Below, piece by piece: positions 7,345-14,282 of a stretch of DNA of 16,050 nucleotides. This DNA is from Clostridium sp. CAG:167 (GTDB lineage: Bacteria; Bacillota; Clostridia; Lachnospirales; Lachnospiraceae): assembly GCA_000433735.1 (NCBI GenBank), contig HF998314.1, positions 908 to 16,957 on the forward strand, written 5' to 3'. Positions within the stretch are counted from its first letter, which is position 1; every line of letters starts with the position of its first letter. The position numbers and the translations under genes were made by a program. The notes beneath the pieces are model-generated. The model did no database searches, was not told the origin of the DNA, and saw only the letters and a program-made list of their open reading frames with translations.

Positions 7345-8473
7345 ATCGTTTCCTCCTGACAAATAACAGACTTAAGATGCCAAACACCAAAGTCAGGCAC
7401 ATAAGCAGTACCAGATTCTGGCAAAATCTTCCATATGTGTTGTATACATTCAGCGCATAAAAAGAATCTACGATCAGCGCCGCCGGATTGATGTGGTTCA
7501 CCAGCGGTGCATGATGGGCAAAATAATTGCGGATACCGCTTATCATCAGATCACTCATCGCACAGAACATCAGATTGGCTCCTACGCAGATTCCCACTTT
7601 CACGCCCTCTGTCAGTTTGGGAAGTGCCCCGATAAAGAATCCAAACATCGTTCCATAACAGGTACCCGCCAGCAAAAGGATCAGGATCATTCCTGTTTTT
7701 TCTCCCAGCTGGATCCCAAGTGCAAAACGCATGTAACCATACACCAGCAGCACCGATGCATATTCCAGGATTTCACAGCAGATGAAATCTGCCAGTATAA
7801 CCTTGGCCTTAGATACCGGTGCCACCCCCCGCCTCATTCCCAGAACAGAGGTATCCGCCTGTAACCGTACCATCTTGTCTTCTCCTGCAAAGGAAGCAAA
7901 CAGGCAGGTCATGGCAAAAATAGCATAAAAGTAGGATACGGTATCGTCCATATTTCCTTCGGTTGTCTTTTTTTCCGTAAATCCAATGGTCTCTGATTTC
8001 ATCTGCTCCATGGCATCCGCCAGTTTTTGTGGATTCTCCCTGGCCAGCCTCTCCAGCGTATCTTTATAATGAATATACTGGTTCACAATCTGCCGGAGCA
8101 CCGACTGCTCGATTCCATTTTGTGCCACTTTCAATGTCAGTTTTTCTTCCTGGCACAAAACACCATGAACTTTTCCTTCCTTTAACCACTGGTCTGCCTG
8201 TTCCATGGATTCTGCTTTTTTCACATTGATAAATGCCTTGTCCCCCTCTTTTACCTGGCTTAACTGCTGAAGGGTTGTTTCCAGTGCCACCTCTTCCTTT
8301 CCTTCATAAAGGGCCACCTGGATGGTGTCCATTTTTTCCGTTGCATCACTGATCTTTCCAAAAGCCATATTCATAAAAGTTGCCAGCAAAACAGGAAAAA
8401 GCAGTGTCCAGAAAATCACTTCTCTAGTCCGGAACAATTGTCTGCAGCTGTAGCTCAATAAATGTCTAAACAT
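7331..8473 (-). CDS. ABC-2 type exporter permease, first subunit
   Basis: Encodes 380 residues and has the same architecture as its downstream partner: an N-terminal amphipathic stretch and helix (VIFWTLLFPVLLATFMNMAFG), a soluble extracytoplasmic region (about residues 45-185) and then a run of hydrophobic segments. The protein ends with a basic tail (FVRRKRYASV). The two permeases are probably ancient duplicates that pair with the single ATPase. GGAGGAGG lies upstream of the ATG, and the gene starts 16 nt after the ATPase stop. Nothing looks truncated. The family is clear, but the transported compound is unknown; peptide antibiotics, bacteriocins or lipids are possible, given the linked NarL-type two-component genes. 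Confidence 0.87.
   Translation of the reverse strand: MFRHLLSYSCRQLFRTREVIFWTLLFPVLLATFMNMAFGKISDATEKMDTIQVALYEGKEEVALETTLQQLSQVKEGDKAFINVKKAESMEQADQWLKEGKVHGVLCQEEKLTLKVAQNGIEQSVLRQIVNQYIHYKDTLERLARENPQKLADAMEQMKSETIGFTEKKTTEGNMDDTVSYFYAIFAMTCLFASFAGEDKMVRLQADTSVLGMRRGVAPVSKAKVILADFICCEILEYASVLLVYGYMRFALGIQLGEKTGMILILLLAGTCYGTMFGFFIGALPKLTEGVKVGICVGANLMFCAMSDLMISGIRNYFAHHAPLVNHINPAALIVDSFYALNVYNTYGRFCQNLVLLMCLTLVFGILSLLFVRRKRYASV
7352..7357 (-). promoter_or_regulatory. Ribosome binding site fixing the second permease start
   Basis: AGGAGG on the minus strand lies 7 nt before the ATG at 7344 and downstream of the alternative TTG at 7362. It therefore rules in the ATG start. Confidence 0.85.
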
Positions 8474-8489
8474 ATCGTTGCCTCCTCCA

Positions 8490-9440
8490 TCATTTTGCTT
8501 CCTCGTCTCTTAGAGTTTTGCCGGTAATTTCCAGGAATACATCATTCAGGGTCGGTCTTTCACTGTAGATCCTTCCCAAAGATACTTTTTCTCCTTCCAG
8601 CAGGTGCAGCACATTCAACAGATTGTCACTGCCTCCGCTGCACTGTAATGTCATCATACCGTCTTCATACTTTCCCTGATATACATGGGGCAGTTCATAG
8701 AGTCTTTCCAATATATCTTCTGAAATCTGCGGTACCTCCAGACGGATGGTTTCTGTATTTTTAATCATGGCTTTCAGTTCATCCGCTGTTCCCTGAGCCA
8801 GCACTTTTCCCCGGTCCAAAATAGCGATGCGGCTGCAGATCTGCTCCACTTCTTCCATATAGTGGGATGTATAGATAATGGTGGCTCCCTGTTCATTTAA
8901 CATCTGAATCCCTTCCAGGATCTTATTCCGGCTCTGTGGATCTACGGCAACCGTTGGCTCATCAAAAAAGATCAATTCCGGTTTGTGGGCAATGCCGCAG
9001 GCGATATTCAGCCGGCGGAGCAGTCCTCCCGATAATTTCTTTGGATAATATCTGCGAAACTCTGACAACTCCACAAATTCTATTGCCTCTTCTACACACT
9101 GTTTTCTTTTTTCTTTATCCTCTATGTACAGACCGCAGAAATAGTCTATGTTTTCATACACCGTCAGTTCATCAAACACTGCCACATTCTGCATGACTAC
9201 ACCGATCTTTCTTTTCCGGTCATAGGCATTTCCCTCCATGGGACGCCCCATTACACAGATCTCTCCCTTGTCATATTGAAGCAGCGACAAAATACAGTTA
9301 ATGGCTGTTGTCTTGCCGGAACCGTTGGGCCCCAGCAGACCAAAAATCTCGCCCTTCCGTATCTCAAGATTCAGATGATCCAGTGCCACCCTCTCTTTGT
9401 ACCGTTTTACCAGATTTTTCACTTCTACCACATTTTCCAT
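8490..9440 (-). CDS. ABC exporter ATP-binding protein
   Basis: Encodes 316 residues with a complete nucleotide-binding domain: Walker A GPNGSGKT (37-44), Q-loop Q84, signature LSGGL (136-140), Walker B LIFFDEP (156-162), a VDPQSR D-loop and switch histidine H193 in TSHYMEE. The C-terminal ~90 residues resemble the extension found in ABC-2 exporter ATPases of the drug-resistance (CcmA) class. It energises the two permeases encoded downstream. GAGGG lies 6 nt before the ATG. The gene leads a three-gene operon and diverges from the NarL-type two-component genes, an arrangement typical of exporters controlled by their adjacent regulator. A perfect TATAAT lies about 33 bp upstream of the start codon. 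Confidence 0.94.
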   Translation of the reverse strand: MENVVEVKNLVKRYKERVALDHLNLEIRKGEIFGLLGPNGSGKTTAINCILSLLQYDKGEICVMGRPMEGNAYDRKRKIGVVMQNVAVFDELTVYENIDYFCGLYIEDKEKRKQCVEEAIEFVELSEFRRYYPKKLSGGLLRRLNIACGIAHKPELIFFDEPTVAVDPQSRNKILEGIQMLNEQGATIIYTSHYMEEVEQICSRIAILDRGKVLAQGTADELKAMIKNTETIRLEVPQISEDILERLYELPHVYQGKYEDGMMTLQCSGGSDNLLNVLHLLEGEKVSLGRIYSERPTLNDVFLEITGKTLRDEEAK

Positions 9441-9472
9441 AACAATCCCTCATTTCTTCCTTTGATACCACC

Positions 9473-9499
9473 ATTATATCAGAAGAGCTTTCTCTGCAA
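9473..9499 (-). promoter_or_regulatory. Candidate promoter of the ABC exporter operon
   Basis: On the minus strand, a perfect TATAAT (9478-9473) is preceded at a short 15-bp spacing by TTGCAG (9499-9494, 3 of 6). The -35 region is weak and lies inside a perfect TCTCTG-CAA-CAGAGA inverted repeat (9491-9505). A strong -10 with a poor, badly spaced -35 fits a promoter that needs an activator, and the dyad-rich block at 9508-9544 lies directly upstream. Confidence 0.55.
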
Positions 9500-9507
9500 C
9501 AGAGACG

Positions 9508-9544
9508 AATGTCACTGACCGGGTGTGACAAATGTCATTTGACC
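9508..9544. promoter_or_regulatory. Candidate operator cluster between ABC operon and two-component genes
   Basis: TGTCAC (9510-9515) and GTGACA (9525-9530) form an inverted repeat with a 9-bp spacer. TGACA-AA-TGTCA (9526-9537) forms a second, tight dyad. Seen as direct repeats, AATGTCACTGACC (9508-9520) and AATGTCATTTGACC (9531-9544) start 23 bp apart, about two helical turns. The block lies upstream of the ABC promoter and overlaps the -35 of the kinase promoter, so one bound regulator could control both directions. The NarL-type regulator encoded at 10572-11195 is the natural candidate. Confidence 0.55.
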
Positions 9545-9567
9545 TTTCCCACGGGTTTCGATATACT
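9539..9567 (+). promoter_or_regulatory. Sigma-A-type promoter of the histidine kinase/response regulator pair
   Basis: TTGACC (9539-9544, 5 of 6) and TATACT (9562-9567, 5 of 6) are separated by the optimal 17 bp. The predicted start is near 9574, giving a leader of about 115 nt to the GTG at 9689. The -35 is shared with the second direct repeat of the operator cluster, which suggests regulation. Confidence 0.7.
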
Positions 9568-9673
9568 TAACTTAATTGCTTTTGTAAGGGGAACTGTTAT
9601 GCCCAACGGCATAGTTAAAATCGGTTCCAACGGTCTGACGCCAATCAAAACCGAGGGGCAATATATACTATAT

Positions 9674-9681
9674 AAGGAGGG
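9674..9681 (+). promoter_or_regulatory. Ribosome binding site supporting a GTG start for the kinase
   Basis: AAGGAGGG lies 8 nt (from GGAGG) before a GTG at 9689, after which the protein enters its first membrane helix. A weaker option is an in-frame ATG at 9599 with AAGGGG 7 nt upstream, which would add 30 residues with no recognisable feature. Confidence 0.7.
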
Positions 9682-9688
9682 TATAAGC

Positions 9689-10575
9689 GTGCGAAGTCTG
9701 CAATATAAGGGGATTCTTGGTATCCTCTGTCTGCTTTTAACCTGTCAGTATGATATTTCGGGAAAAACAGTCTTTCTTTTTCTTCTGGCCGTTTTTTGTT
9801 TCTGTCTGACAGATCTTGGCAGTGAAAAGCCGGCAACCGTGATCTTTATATATGCATTTGGCATCCTTTCCCTTTCCATGCCTGCTGCCTGCTTTTTCCT
9901 CCCTCTGGTTTCCTATGATCTTTGGCGGTATCACTTATGCCGCTGGCACTGCCTGTTCTTTTTCTTTCCTTTATATTCCCCGTTCCTGCATCCGTCTCCT
10001 CTGTGGTTTTGTCCTTTTGTTTTGTGCGTATTTGTGTGCCTGGCGGCTGTTTACGAAAAAAAACTGACCACACTGGAAGAACAGATGCACAAGTTAATGG
10101 ATGACAGCCAGGAAGTGCAGAACCTTTTAAAAGAGAAAAATCAGGTGCTTTTAGACAATCAGACCTATCATATCCGAGTAGCCACCCTCAGTGAACGAAA
10201 CCGGATCGCCAAAGAAATACACGACTGCGTGGGACATCTGCTGATTCTTCTCCCCGTTACCACCTTGTCTATGATGTAGATGGCATCGTACCAAAAGAAT
10301 ATGCCTATACATTTCTGGCCGTTGTCTCCGAAGCGTGGAACAACACTCAGAAACACAGTGATGCCACGGATTTTCATGTTTCCCTGCGGGAACACCCTGG
10401 CTTTTTTACCCTGGACTGCCGTGACAACGGAACAAAAAAACTGCCCCCTGACCTGACCGGCATCGGCCTTTCAAATATGAAAGAACGGATTGAGCAATTA
10501 GGGGGACAGATCACTTTTACAGATACCCACGGTTTTACCATTCATGTGGTAGTGATGAAAGGAGAATCTATATGA
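9689..10575 (+). pseudogene. NarL-type sensor histidine kinase, broken by internal deletion and frameshift
   Basis: The first part (9689-10279, 196 codons) encodes several hydrophobic segments, a coiled coil (about residues 122-165) and the HisKA_3 H-box ERNRIAKEIHDCVGHLL, with H178 as the phospho-acceptor. The frame then runs into TAG at 10277. The rest of the kinase resumes in the -1 frame from about 10250: RYHLVYDVDG, the N-box EAWNNTQKHSDA, DNGT (G1) and GIGLSNMKERIEQLGG (G2), ending at TGA 10573-10575, which overlaps the regulator ATG (ATGA). Only 15 codons separate H178 from the YD pair, whereas relatives have roughly 70, so about 55-60 codons covering the second dimerisation helix are missing. 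As read, no functional kinase can be made. A true deletion is as possible as an assembly error. It would have sensed a signal at the membrane and phosphorylated the adjacent regulator. Confidence 0.85.
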
Positions 10576-11195
10576 CACTTTTGATCGTAGATGATGATAC
10601 ACTGGTGGCACAGTCTCTGCAGGCGATCCTGGAAGCATCCGGGGAAGTTACCGTCCTGGCTGTAGGAACCAGCGGAAAAGAGGCTCTTTCTCTGTATGAG
10701 CAGTACAAACCTGATATTCTCTTAATGGACATTCGAATGGACGGTATGTCCGGACTGGAAGCCGGGGAAACAATCTTAACCCAGCATCCGGAGGCACGGC
10801 TTTTGTTTCTCACCACTTTTTCGGATGACGAATATATCATAAAAGCACTTCATATCGGCGCAAAGGGATACCTTTTGAAACAGGATTTTAAGAGCATCCT
10901 GCCGGCACTGAAAGCAGTAATGGAAGGCCAGACCGTTTTCGGAGACAAAATAACAGAAAAACTGCCGGACCTGATCCAGCCTCATACCAGTCCCGACAGT
11001 TTTGCTTCTTATGGCCTTACCCCCAAAGAATATGCTTTGATCCAGCTGGTGGCAGATGGCCTTAACAACAAGGAGATCGCCCATGAACCGTTTCTCAGCG
11101 AAGGAACGGTGCGAAACTATCTTAGCGTGATCCTGGAAAAACTCTCTCTGAGAGACCGGACCCAACTGGCGATCTTCTATTATAAACATTTATGA
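10572..11195 (+). CDS. NarL/LuxR-family response regulator
   Basis: Encodes 207 residues. The receiver domain (1-~120) has D7-D8-D9, phospho-acceptor D53 in LLMDIRMDG, T81-T82 and K103. The LuxR-type HTH (about 149-207) reads LTPKEYALIQLVADGLNNKEIA...SEGTVRNYLSVILEKL and ends LRDRTQLAIFYYKHL. GGAG lies about 7 nt upstream, and the ATG overlaps the kinase stop as ATGA, the usual coupled arrangement. It is expected to control the divergent ABC exporter through the repeats at 9508-9544. One residue is odd: P173 in IAHEPFLSE stands where the family nearly always has leucine, in the hydrophobic core at the helix-turn-helix. This could weaken DNA binding. With the kinase broken, the whole pathway may be decaying. 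The gene ends with its TGA abutting the opposite gene's stop and has no terminator. Confidence 0.92.
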   Translation: MTLLIVDDDTLVAQSLQAILEASGEVTVLAVGTSGKEALSLYEQYKPDILLMDIRMDGMSGLEAGETILTQHPEARLLFLTTFSDDEYIIKALHIGAKGYLLKQDFKSILPALKAVMEGQTVFGDKITEKLPDLIQPHTSPDSFASYGLTPKEYALIQLVADGLNNKEIAHEPFLSEGTVRNYLSVILEKLSLRDRTQLAIFYYKHL

Positions 11196-12383
11196 TCATT
11201 TACCGTAACTTTCGGCCAGTTTCTTGAAAGCCGGCAGTGAATCTTCAATCTGTTTTGTGCTGACACAGTAGGAAATGCGGACAAATCCCGGTGTTCCAAA
11301 ACTGTCTGCCGGCACAAGCAGAAGTTCAAACTCTTTTGCTTTTTCTGAGAATGCGGCAGCATCCTTTTCCAGACTTTCTACAAACAGGTAAAAGGCACCA
11401 TCCGGTTTAATGCATCGGTAACCGTACTCTGTCAGTGCATTGTAGAGAATGTCACGGTTTTTCTTATAAACAGAAACATCCGAAACCTGTCCCTGACATC
11501 TGGCGATCACTTTCTGGAACAAACTTGGCGCACAGACATATCCTAACACACGGCCGGCACCACAGACAGCTGCATATACATTCTTCCAGTCCTTTATATG
11601 ATCGGATACAGCGATATAACCAATACGCTCTCCCGGCAGGGACAAAGATTTGCTGTAAGAATAGCAAACCAGCGTATTGTCATAATAGTTCATAAGATAT
11701 GGCACTTTTACATCTCCGTATACCAGTTCACGATATGGTTCATCTGCGATCAAAAAGATCTCTTTTCCATATTCTTTCTGCTTTTCTTCCAGTACCTGAC
11801 AGATTCCCTGAATACACTCCTCGGTCAGAACAACCCCTGATGGATTGTTCGGGGAATTAACGATCACTCCCTTAGTATGCGGTGTAACAGCCAATCGGAA
11901 CGCTTCTTTATCAATCTGAAAATCTTTCGGATCACTTTCTACCACTACCAGTTTTGCCCCTACACCTTCTACAAACACACGGTATTCCGGGAAAAATGGC
12001 GAAAATACAATAAACTCATCTTCTGGCTCTGCCAGTGCCTTTAAACTGATGGTCAAAGACGCAGCTGCCCCAACTGTCATGTAAAAATTATCCGCTGTCA
12101 GGCTTGTTCCATGCTGTCCGTTTACATACTCTGCAATGGCCTGGCGCACTTTGGCATCTCCCTGGGCAGATGTATAACTGTGAAGTGCCACAGGATCTTC
12201 TTTCTGGATCAGGTCAGCCAGCACCTCTTTCACTGATTCCGGTGCCGGTACATTGGGATTTCCGAGACTGAAATCAAATACATTTTCTGCCCCAATCTGG
12301 GCTTTTCTTTTGTTTCCATATTCAAACAGATCGCGGATCACGGAACGGTTGGTTCCTAACCGGTACATCTCTTCTGCGTACAT
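11196..12383 (-). CDS. Pyridoxal-phosphate-dependent aminotransferase, class I/II
   Basis: Encodes 395 residues from the ATG at 12383. It is a fold-type I aminotransferase: NSPNNPSG (176-183), ADEPYRE with the PLP-ring aspartate D214, and YSYSKSLSLPGERIGY with PLP lysine K245 and phosphate-binding R253. GFVRISYC near the C-terminus carries the arginine that binds the substrate carboxylate. It transfers an amino group between an amino acid and a 2-oxo acid, but the exact substrate (aspartate, alanine, aromatic or other) cannot be read from the sequence. The longest frame starts at a TTG at 12404, but the AGGAGG at 12393-12398 lies between that codon and the ATG, so the ATG is the start. It has its own promoter and is probably monocistronic. 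Its stop codon directly abuts that of the convergent response regulator. Confidence 0.92.
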   Translation of the reverse strand: MYAEEMYRLGTNRSVIRDLFEYGNKRKAQIGAENVFDFSLGNPNVPAPESVKEVLADLIQKEDPVALHSYTSAQGDAKVRQAIAEYVNGQHGTSLTADNFYMTVGAAASLTISLKALAEPEDEFIVFSPFFPEYRVFVEGVGAKLVVVESDPKDFQIDKEAFRLAVTPHTKGVIVNSPNNPSGVVLTEECIQGICQVLEEKQKEYGKEIFLIADEPYRELVYGDVKVPYLMNYYDNTLVCYSYSKSLSLPGERIGYIAVSDHIKDWKNVYAAVCGAGRVLGYVCAPSLFQKVIARCQGQVSDVSVYKKNRDILYNALTEYGYRCIKPDGAFYLFVESLEKDAAAFSEKAKEFELLLVPADSFGTPGFVRISYCVSTKQIEDSLPAFKKLAESYGK

Positions 12384-12392
12384 ATCAATTAT

Positions 12393-12398
12393 CCTCCT
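12393..12398 (-). promoter_or_regulatory. Ribosome binding site fixing the aminotransferase start
   Basis: AGGAGG on the minus strand lies 9 nt before the ATG at 12383 and inside the alternative longer frame that would begin at TTG 12404. Confidence 0.8.
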
Positions 12399-12422
12399 TG
12401 TCAAATGTGTTGCTTTCTATCT

Positions 12423-12450
12423 ATCATACCTCATTCACGGAATTTTGCAA
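12423..12450 (-). promoter_or_regulatory. Candidate promoter of the aminotransferase gene
   Basis: On the minus strand, TTGCAA (12450-12445, 4 of 6) and TATGAT (12428-12423, 5 of 6) are separated by 16 bp. The predicted start is near 12416, about 33 nt before the ATG. Confidence 0.55.
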
Positions 12451-12488
12451 AGGGTATCTTCTTTTTACGTCCGTGCCATCATTCCCAC

Positions 12489-12511
12489 TACGAACTTTCT
12501 CGTACGAACTT
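12489..12511. repeat. Short direct repeat TACGAACTT, two copies
   Basis: TACGAACTT occurs at 12489-12497 and again at 12503-12511, a 14-bp period. The second copy is entered by the palindrome TCGTACGA (12500-12507). The block lies right after the thiD stop codon and upstream of the aminotransferase promoter. It may be a protein-binding site or chance. Confidence 0.4.
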
Positions 12512-13299
12512 CACTCCTTTTCCAATAAAAAACCATGATTTAATGGTCCGCTTCCTTTTCCAAGATCCAATCCATACGCCAGTGCTCCGGATATATAGTC
12601 CTTGGCTTTTTCTACTGCTTCTTCCAACCCGGCACCTTTTGCCAGCCAGGCTGCTATGGCACTGGACAGGGTGCATCCGGTTCCATGGGTGTTGTCATTG
12701 ACAATCCTTTTTCCCTCAAACCACCGGATCTTCCCATTCTGGCAGAGACAATCACTGGCATCCTCCAGACTGTGTCCCCCTTTTACCAGCACGCTGCAGC
12801 CATACTGTTTTTCCAGTGTTTTTGCTGCCAGCTCCATCGTCTCTCTGTCCCGGATCCTCATACCTGTCAGTTTTTCCGTCTCTGGGATGTTGGGCGTGAT
12901 CACCTGGGCCAGTGGCAGCAAATACTGCTTCATGCTGTCAAGTGCCTCCTTCGCCAGAAGATCCGATCCACTGGTGGAAACCATAACCGGGTCAACCACA
13001 ATATGCTCTGCCTTATACTGTATCAATTTCTCGTGAATTACCCGGATGAGTCCAATGCCGGAAACCATTCCGATCTTTACCGCATCCGGTGTAATATCCT
13101 GAAATACTGCATCCAGCTGCTTTTCCAAAAACTCCGGCGGCACCTCCAAAATCCCTGAAACCCCGGTCGTATTCTGGGCTGTCAGGGCTGTTATGGCACT
13201 CATGGCGTACACTCCCTGCATAGTCATGGTCTTCAGATCCGCCTGAATCCCAGCTCCGCCGCTACAGTCACTGCCGGCAATGCTTAACGCTGTATTCAT
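12511..13299 (-). CDS. thiD: Hydroxymethylpyrimidine/phosphomethylpyrimidine kinase
   Basis: Encodes 262 residues, the normal ThiD length and ribokinase fold. It phosphorylates HMP and then HMP-P to HMP-PP for thiamine synthesis or salvage; some close relatives act on pyridoxine/pyridoxal. Signatures are SIAGSDCSGGAGIQADLKT at the N-terminus, AQNTTGV (41-47), VVDPVMVSTSG (101-111), the VKGGH segment (172-176) and THGTGCTLSSA (204-214), where C209 matches the active-site cysteine of Salmonella ThiD. GGGAGG lies 7 nt before the ATG. The gene overlaps the dus stop by 4 nt (ATGA), so it is translated with dus. No TPP riboswitch-like element is seen upstream of either gene, and no other thiamine gene is nearby, so a salvage role or vitamin B6 kinase activity is possible. 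Confidence 0.92.
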   Translation of the reverse strand: MNTALSIAGSDCSGGAGIQADLKTMTMQGVYAMSAITALTAQNTTGVSGILEVPPEFLEKQLDAVFQDITPDAVKIGMVSGIGLIRVIHEKLIQYKAEHIVVDPVMVSTSGSDLLAKEALDSMKQYLLPLAQVITPNIPETEKLTGMRIRDRETMELAAKTLEKQYGCSVLVKGGHSLEDASDCLCQNGKIRWFEGKRIVNDNTHGTGCTLSSAIAAWLAKGAGLEEAVEKAKDYISGALAYGLDLGKGSGPLNHGFLLEKE

Positions 13300-14207
13300 C
13301 CTTTCGCCTCCCTTATTACATTTTCGTAGTCCGCCATTCCTTTGGACTTTTTTATCTTTTTCCAGAGCCTATCCTGCTCCGGGAAAGATTCTCTCATAAA
13401 GGACCATACCTCTTTCATCTTATACAAAGCCGGAATCCCCGGCATAATCTCCTTGTATGCCTCCCGCAGAGCTTTTTCAAAGGCCCAGATCCGGTCCGCA
13501 TCCACTAGCTCGCCCTGCTGTATCTCCTGTGCCAGTCCCGGTTTTTTCAAAAAACCTCTGCCTATCATGATATTGGCCCTGGGATACTTCTTTTGTATCT
13601 GTTCATACTGCTCTTTTGTCTCGATATCCCCATTAAAACACAGGGAAATCCGGCTTGTTTCTGCAGCATAAGCAAACCACTCCGGATGCAATGCTCCCTT
13701 ATACTGGTCTTTGCGTGTTCTCGGATGGATAATCAGTTCTTTCACCGGAAACTGATTGAAAACTTTCAAAATCTCTTCAAACTCCTCCGGTTCCTCCATG
13801 CCCAGTCTGGTTTTGATGGATATTTCCAGGGGACATTTCTCAAAAATTTCAAAAAGGAACTGCTCCAGTTCTTTGGTTCTTCCTAAAAATCCTGCCCCTC
13901 TTCCCTTGGATACCACGGTACCGGAAGGGCATCCCACATTGAGATTCACTTCCCTGTAGCCATATTCCTGCAGACAGCATGCCGTGTATAAAAATTCATC
14001 ACTGTGATTGGACAGGATCTGGGGAACGATATCCATCCCCCTGTTATTCTCCGGCAGGATATCCCGTTTCTCCCTGCTTTTAAAATCATGATTGGATGTA
14101 GGGCTGATAAAGGGCGTATAATACCTGTCCACCCCTCCAAAAAAACTGTGATGGATATTTCGATAAATAAATGTTGTAATGCCTTCTAATGGCGCAAAAT
14201 AAATCAT
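13296..14207 (-). CDS. tRNA-dihydrouridine synthase family protein
   Basis: Encodes 303 residues from the ATG at 14207. Dus enzymes are FMN- and NADPH-dependent and reduce specific uridines in the tRNA D-loop. The order of motifs matches the family: MIYFAPLEGITTFIYR (FMN-binding first strand), NLNVGCPSGTVVSKGRGAGFL with catalytic C93, KTRLG (132-136), IHPRTRKDQYKG with H161, FNGDI (191-195) and IGRGFLKKPGL (215-225, phosphate binding). The longest frame begins with a TTG at 14270, which would add 21 basic residues absent from the family and would place the promoter inside the coding region. AGAGGA lies 6 nt before the ATG at 14207, which I therefore choose. It is the first gene of a two-gene operon with thiD. 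Which D-loop position it modifies cannot be told. Confidence 0.92.
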   Translation of the reverse strand: MIYFAPLEGITTFIYRNIHHSFFGGVDRYYTPFISPTSNHDFKSREKRDILPENNRGMDIVPQILSNHSDEFLYTACCLQEYGYREVNLNVGCPSGTVVSKGRGAGFLGRTKELEQFLFEIFEKCPLEISIKTRLGMEEPEEFEEILKVFNQFPVKELIIHPRTRKDQYKGALHPEWFAYAAETSRISLCFNGDIETKEQYEQIQKKYPRANIMIGRGFLKKPGLAQEIQQGELVDADRIWAFEKALREAYKEIMPGIPALYKMKEVWSFMRESFPEQDRLWKKIKKSKGMADYENVIREAKG

Positions 14208-14213
14208 ATTTTT

Positions 14214-14219
14214 TCCTCT
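14214..14219 (-). promoter_or_regulatory. Ribosome binding site fixing the dus start
   Basis: AGAGGA on the minus strand lies 6 nt before the ATG at 14207. The alternative TTG at 14270 has no such site and falls at the -35 element of the promoter. Confidence 0.75.
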
Positions 14220-14240
14220 TCTGATACGGTTTACTTTTTT

Positions 14241-14270
14241 ATTATACACTGACGCCGCCTTGTTTCGCAA
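14241..14270 (-). promoter_or_regulatory. Candidate sigma-A promoter of dus-thiD
   Basis: On the minus strand, TTGCGA (14270-14265, 4 of 6) and a perfect TATAAT (14246-14241) are separated by 18 bp. The predicted start is near 14234, giving a leader of under 30 nt. Confidence 0.65.
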
Positions 14271-14282
14271 ATGCTTTTCCCC

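Noticed and set aside
9509..9688. Kinase N-terminal extension read from an ATG at 9509
   Set aside because: This ATG lies upstream of the predicted promoter and inside the operator repeats. The GTG at 9689 with AAGGAGGG is a much better start.
12602..13158. Plus-strand open frames opposite thiD
   Set aside because: Antisense to a well-conserved kinase, with low-complexity, Cys/Ser-rich products and no translation signals.
14208..14270. TTG start giving a 21-residue longer Dus protein
   Set aside because: No ribosome site, the extension is not family-like, and it overlaps the -35 and -10 elements. The ATG at 14207 has an AGAGGA site.
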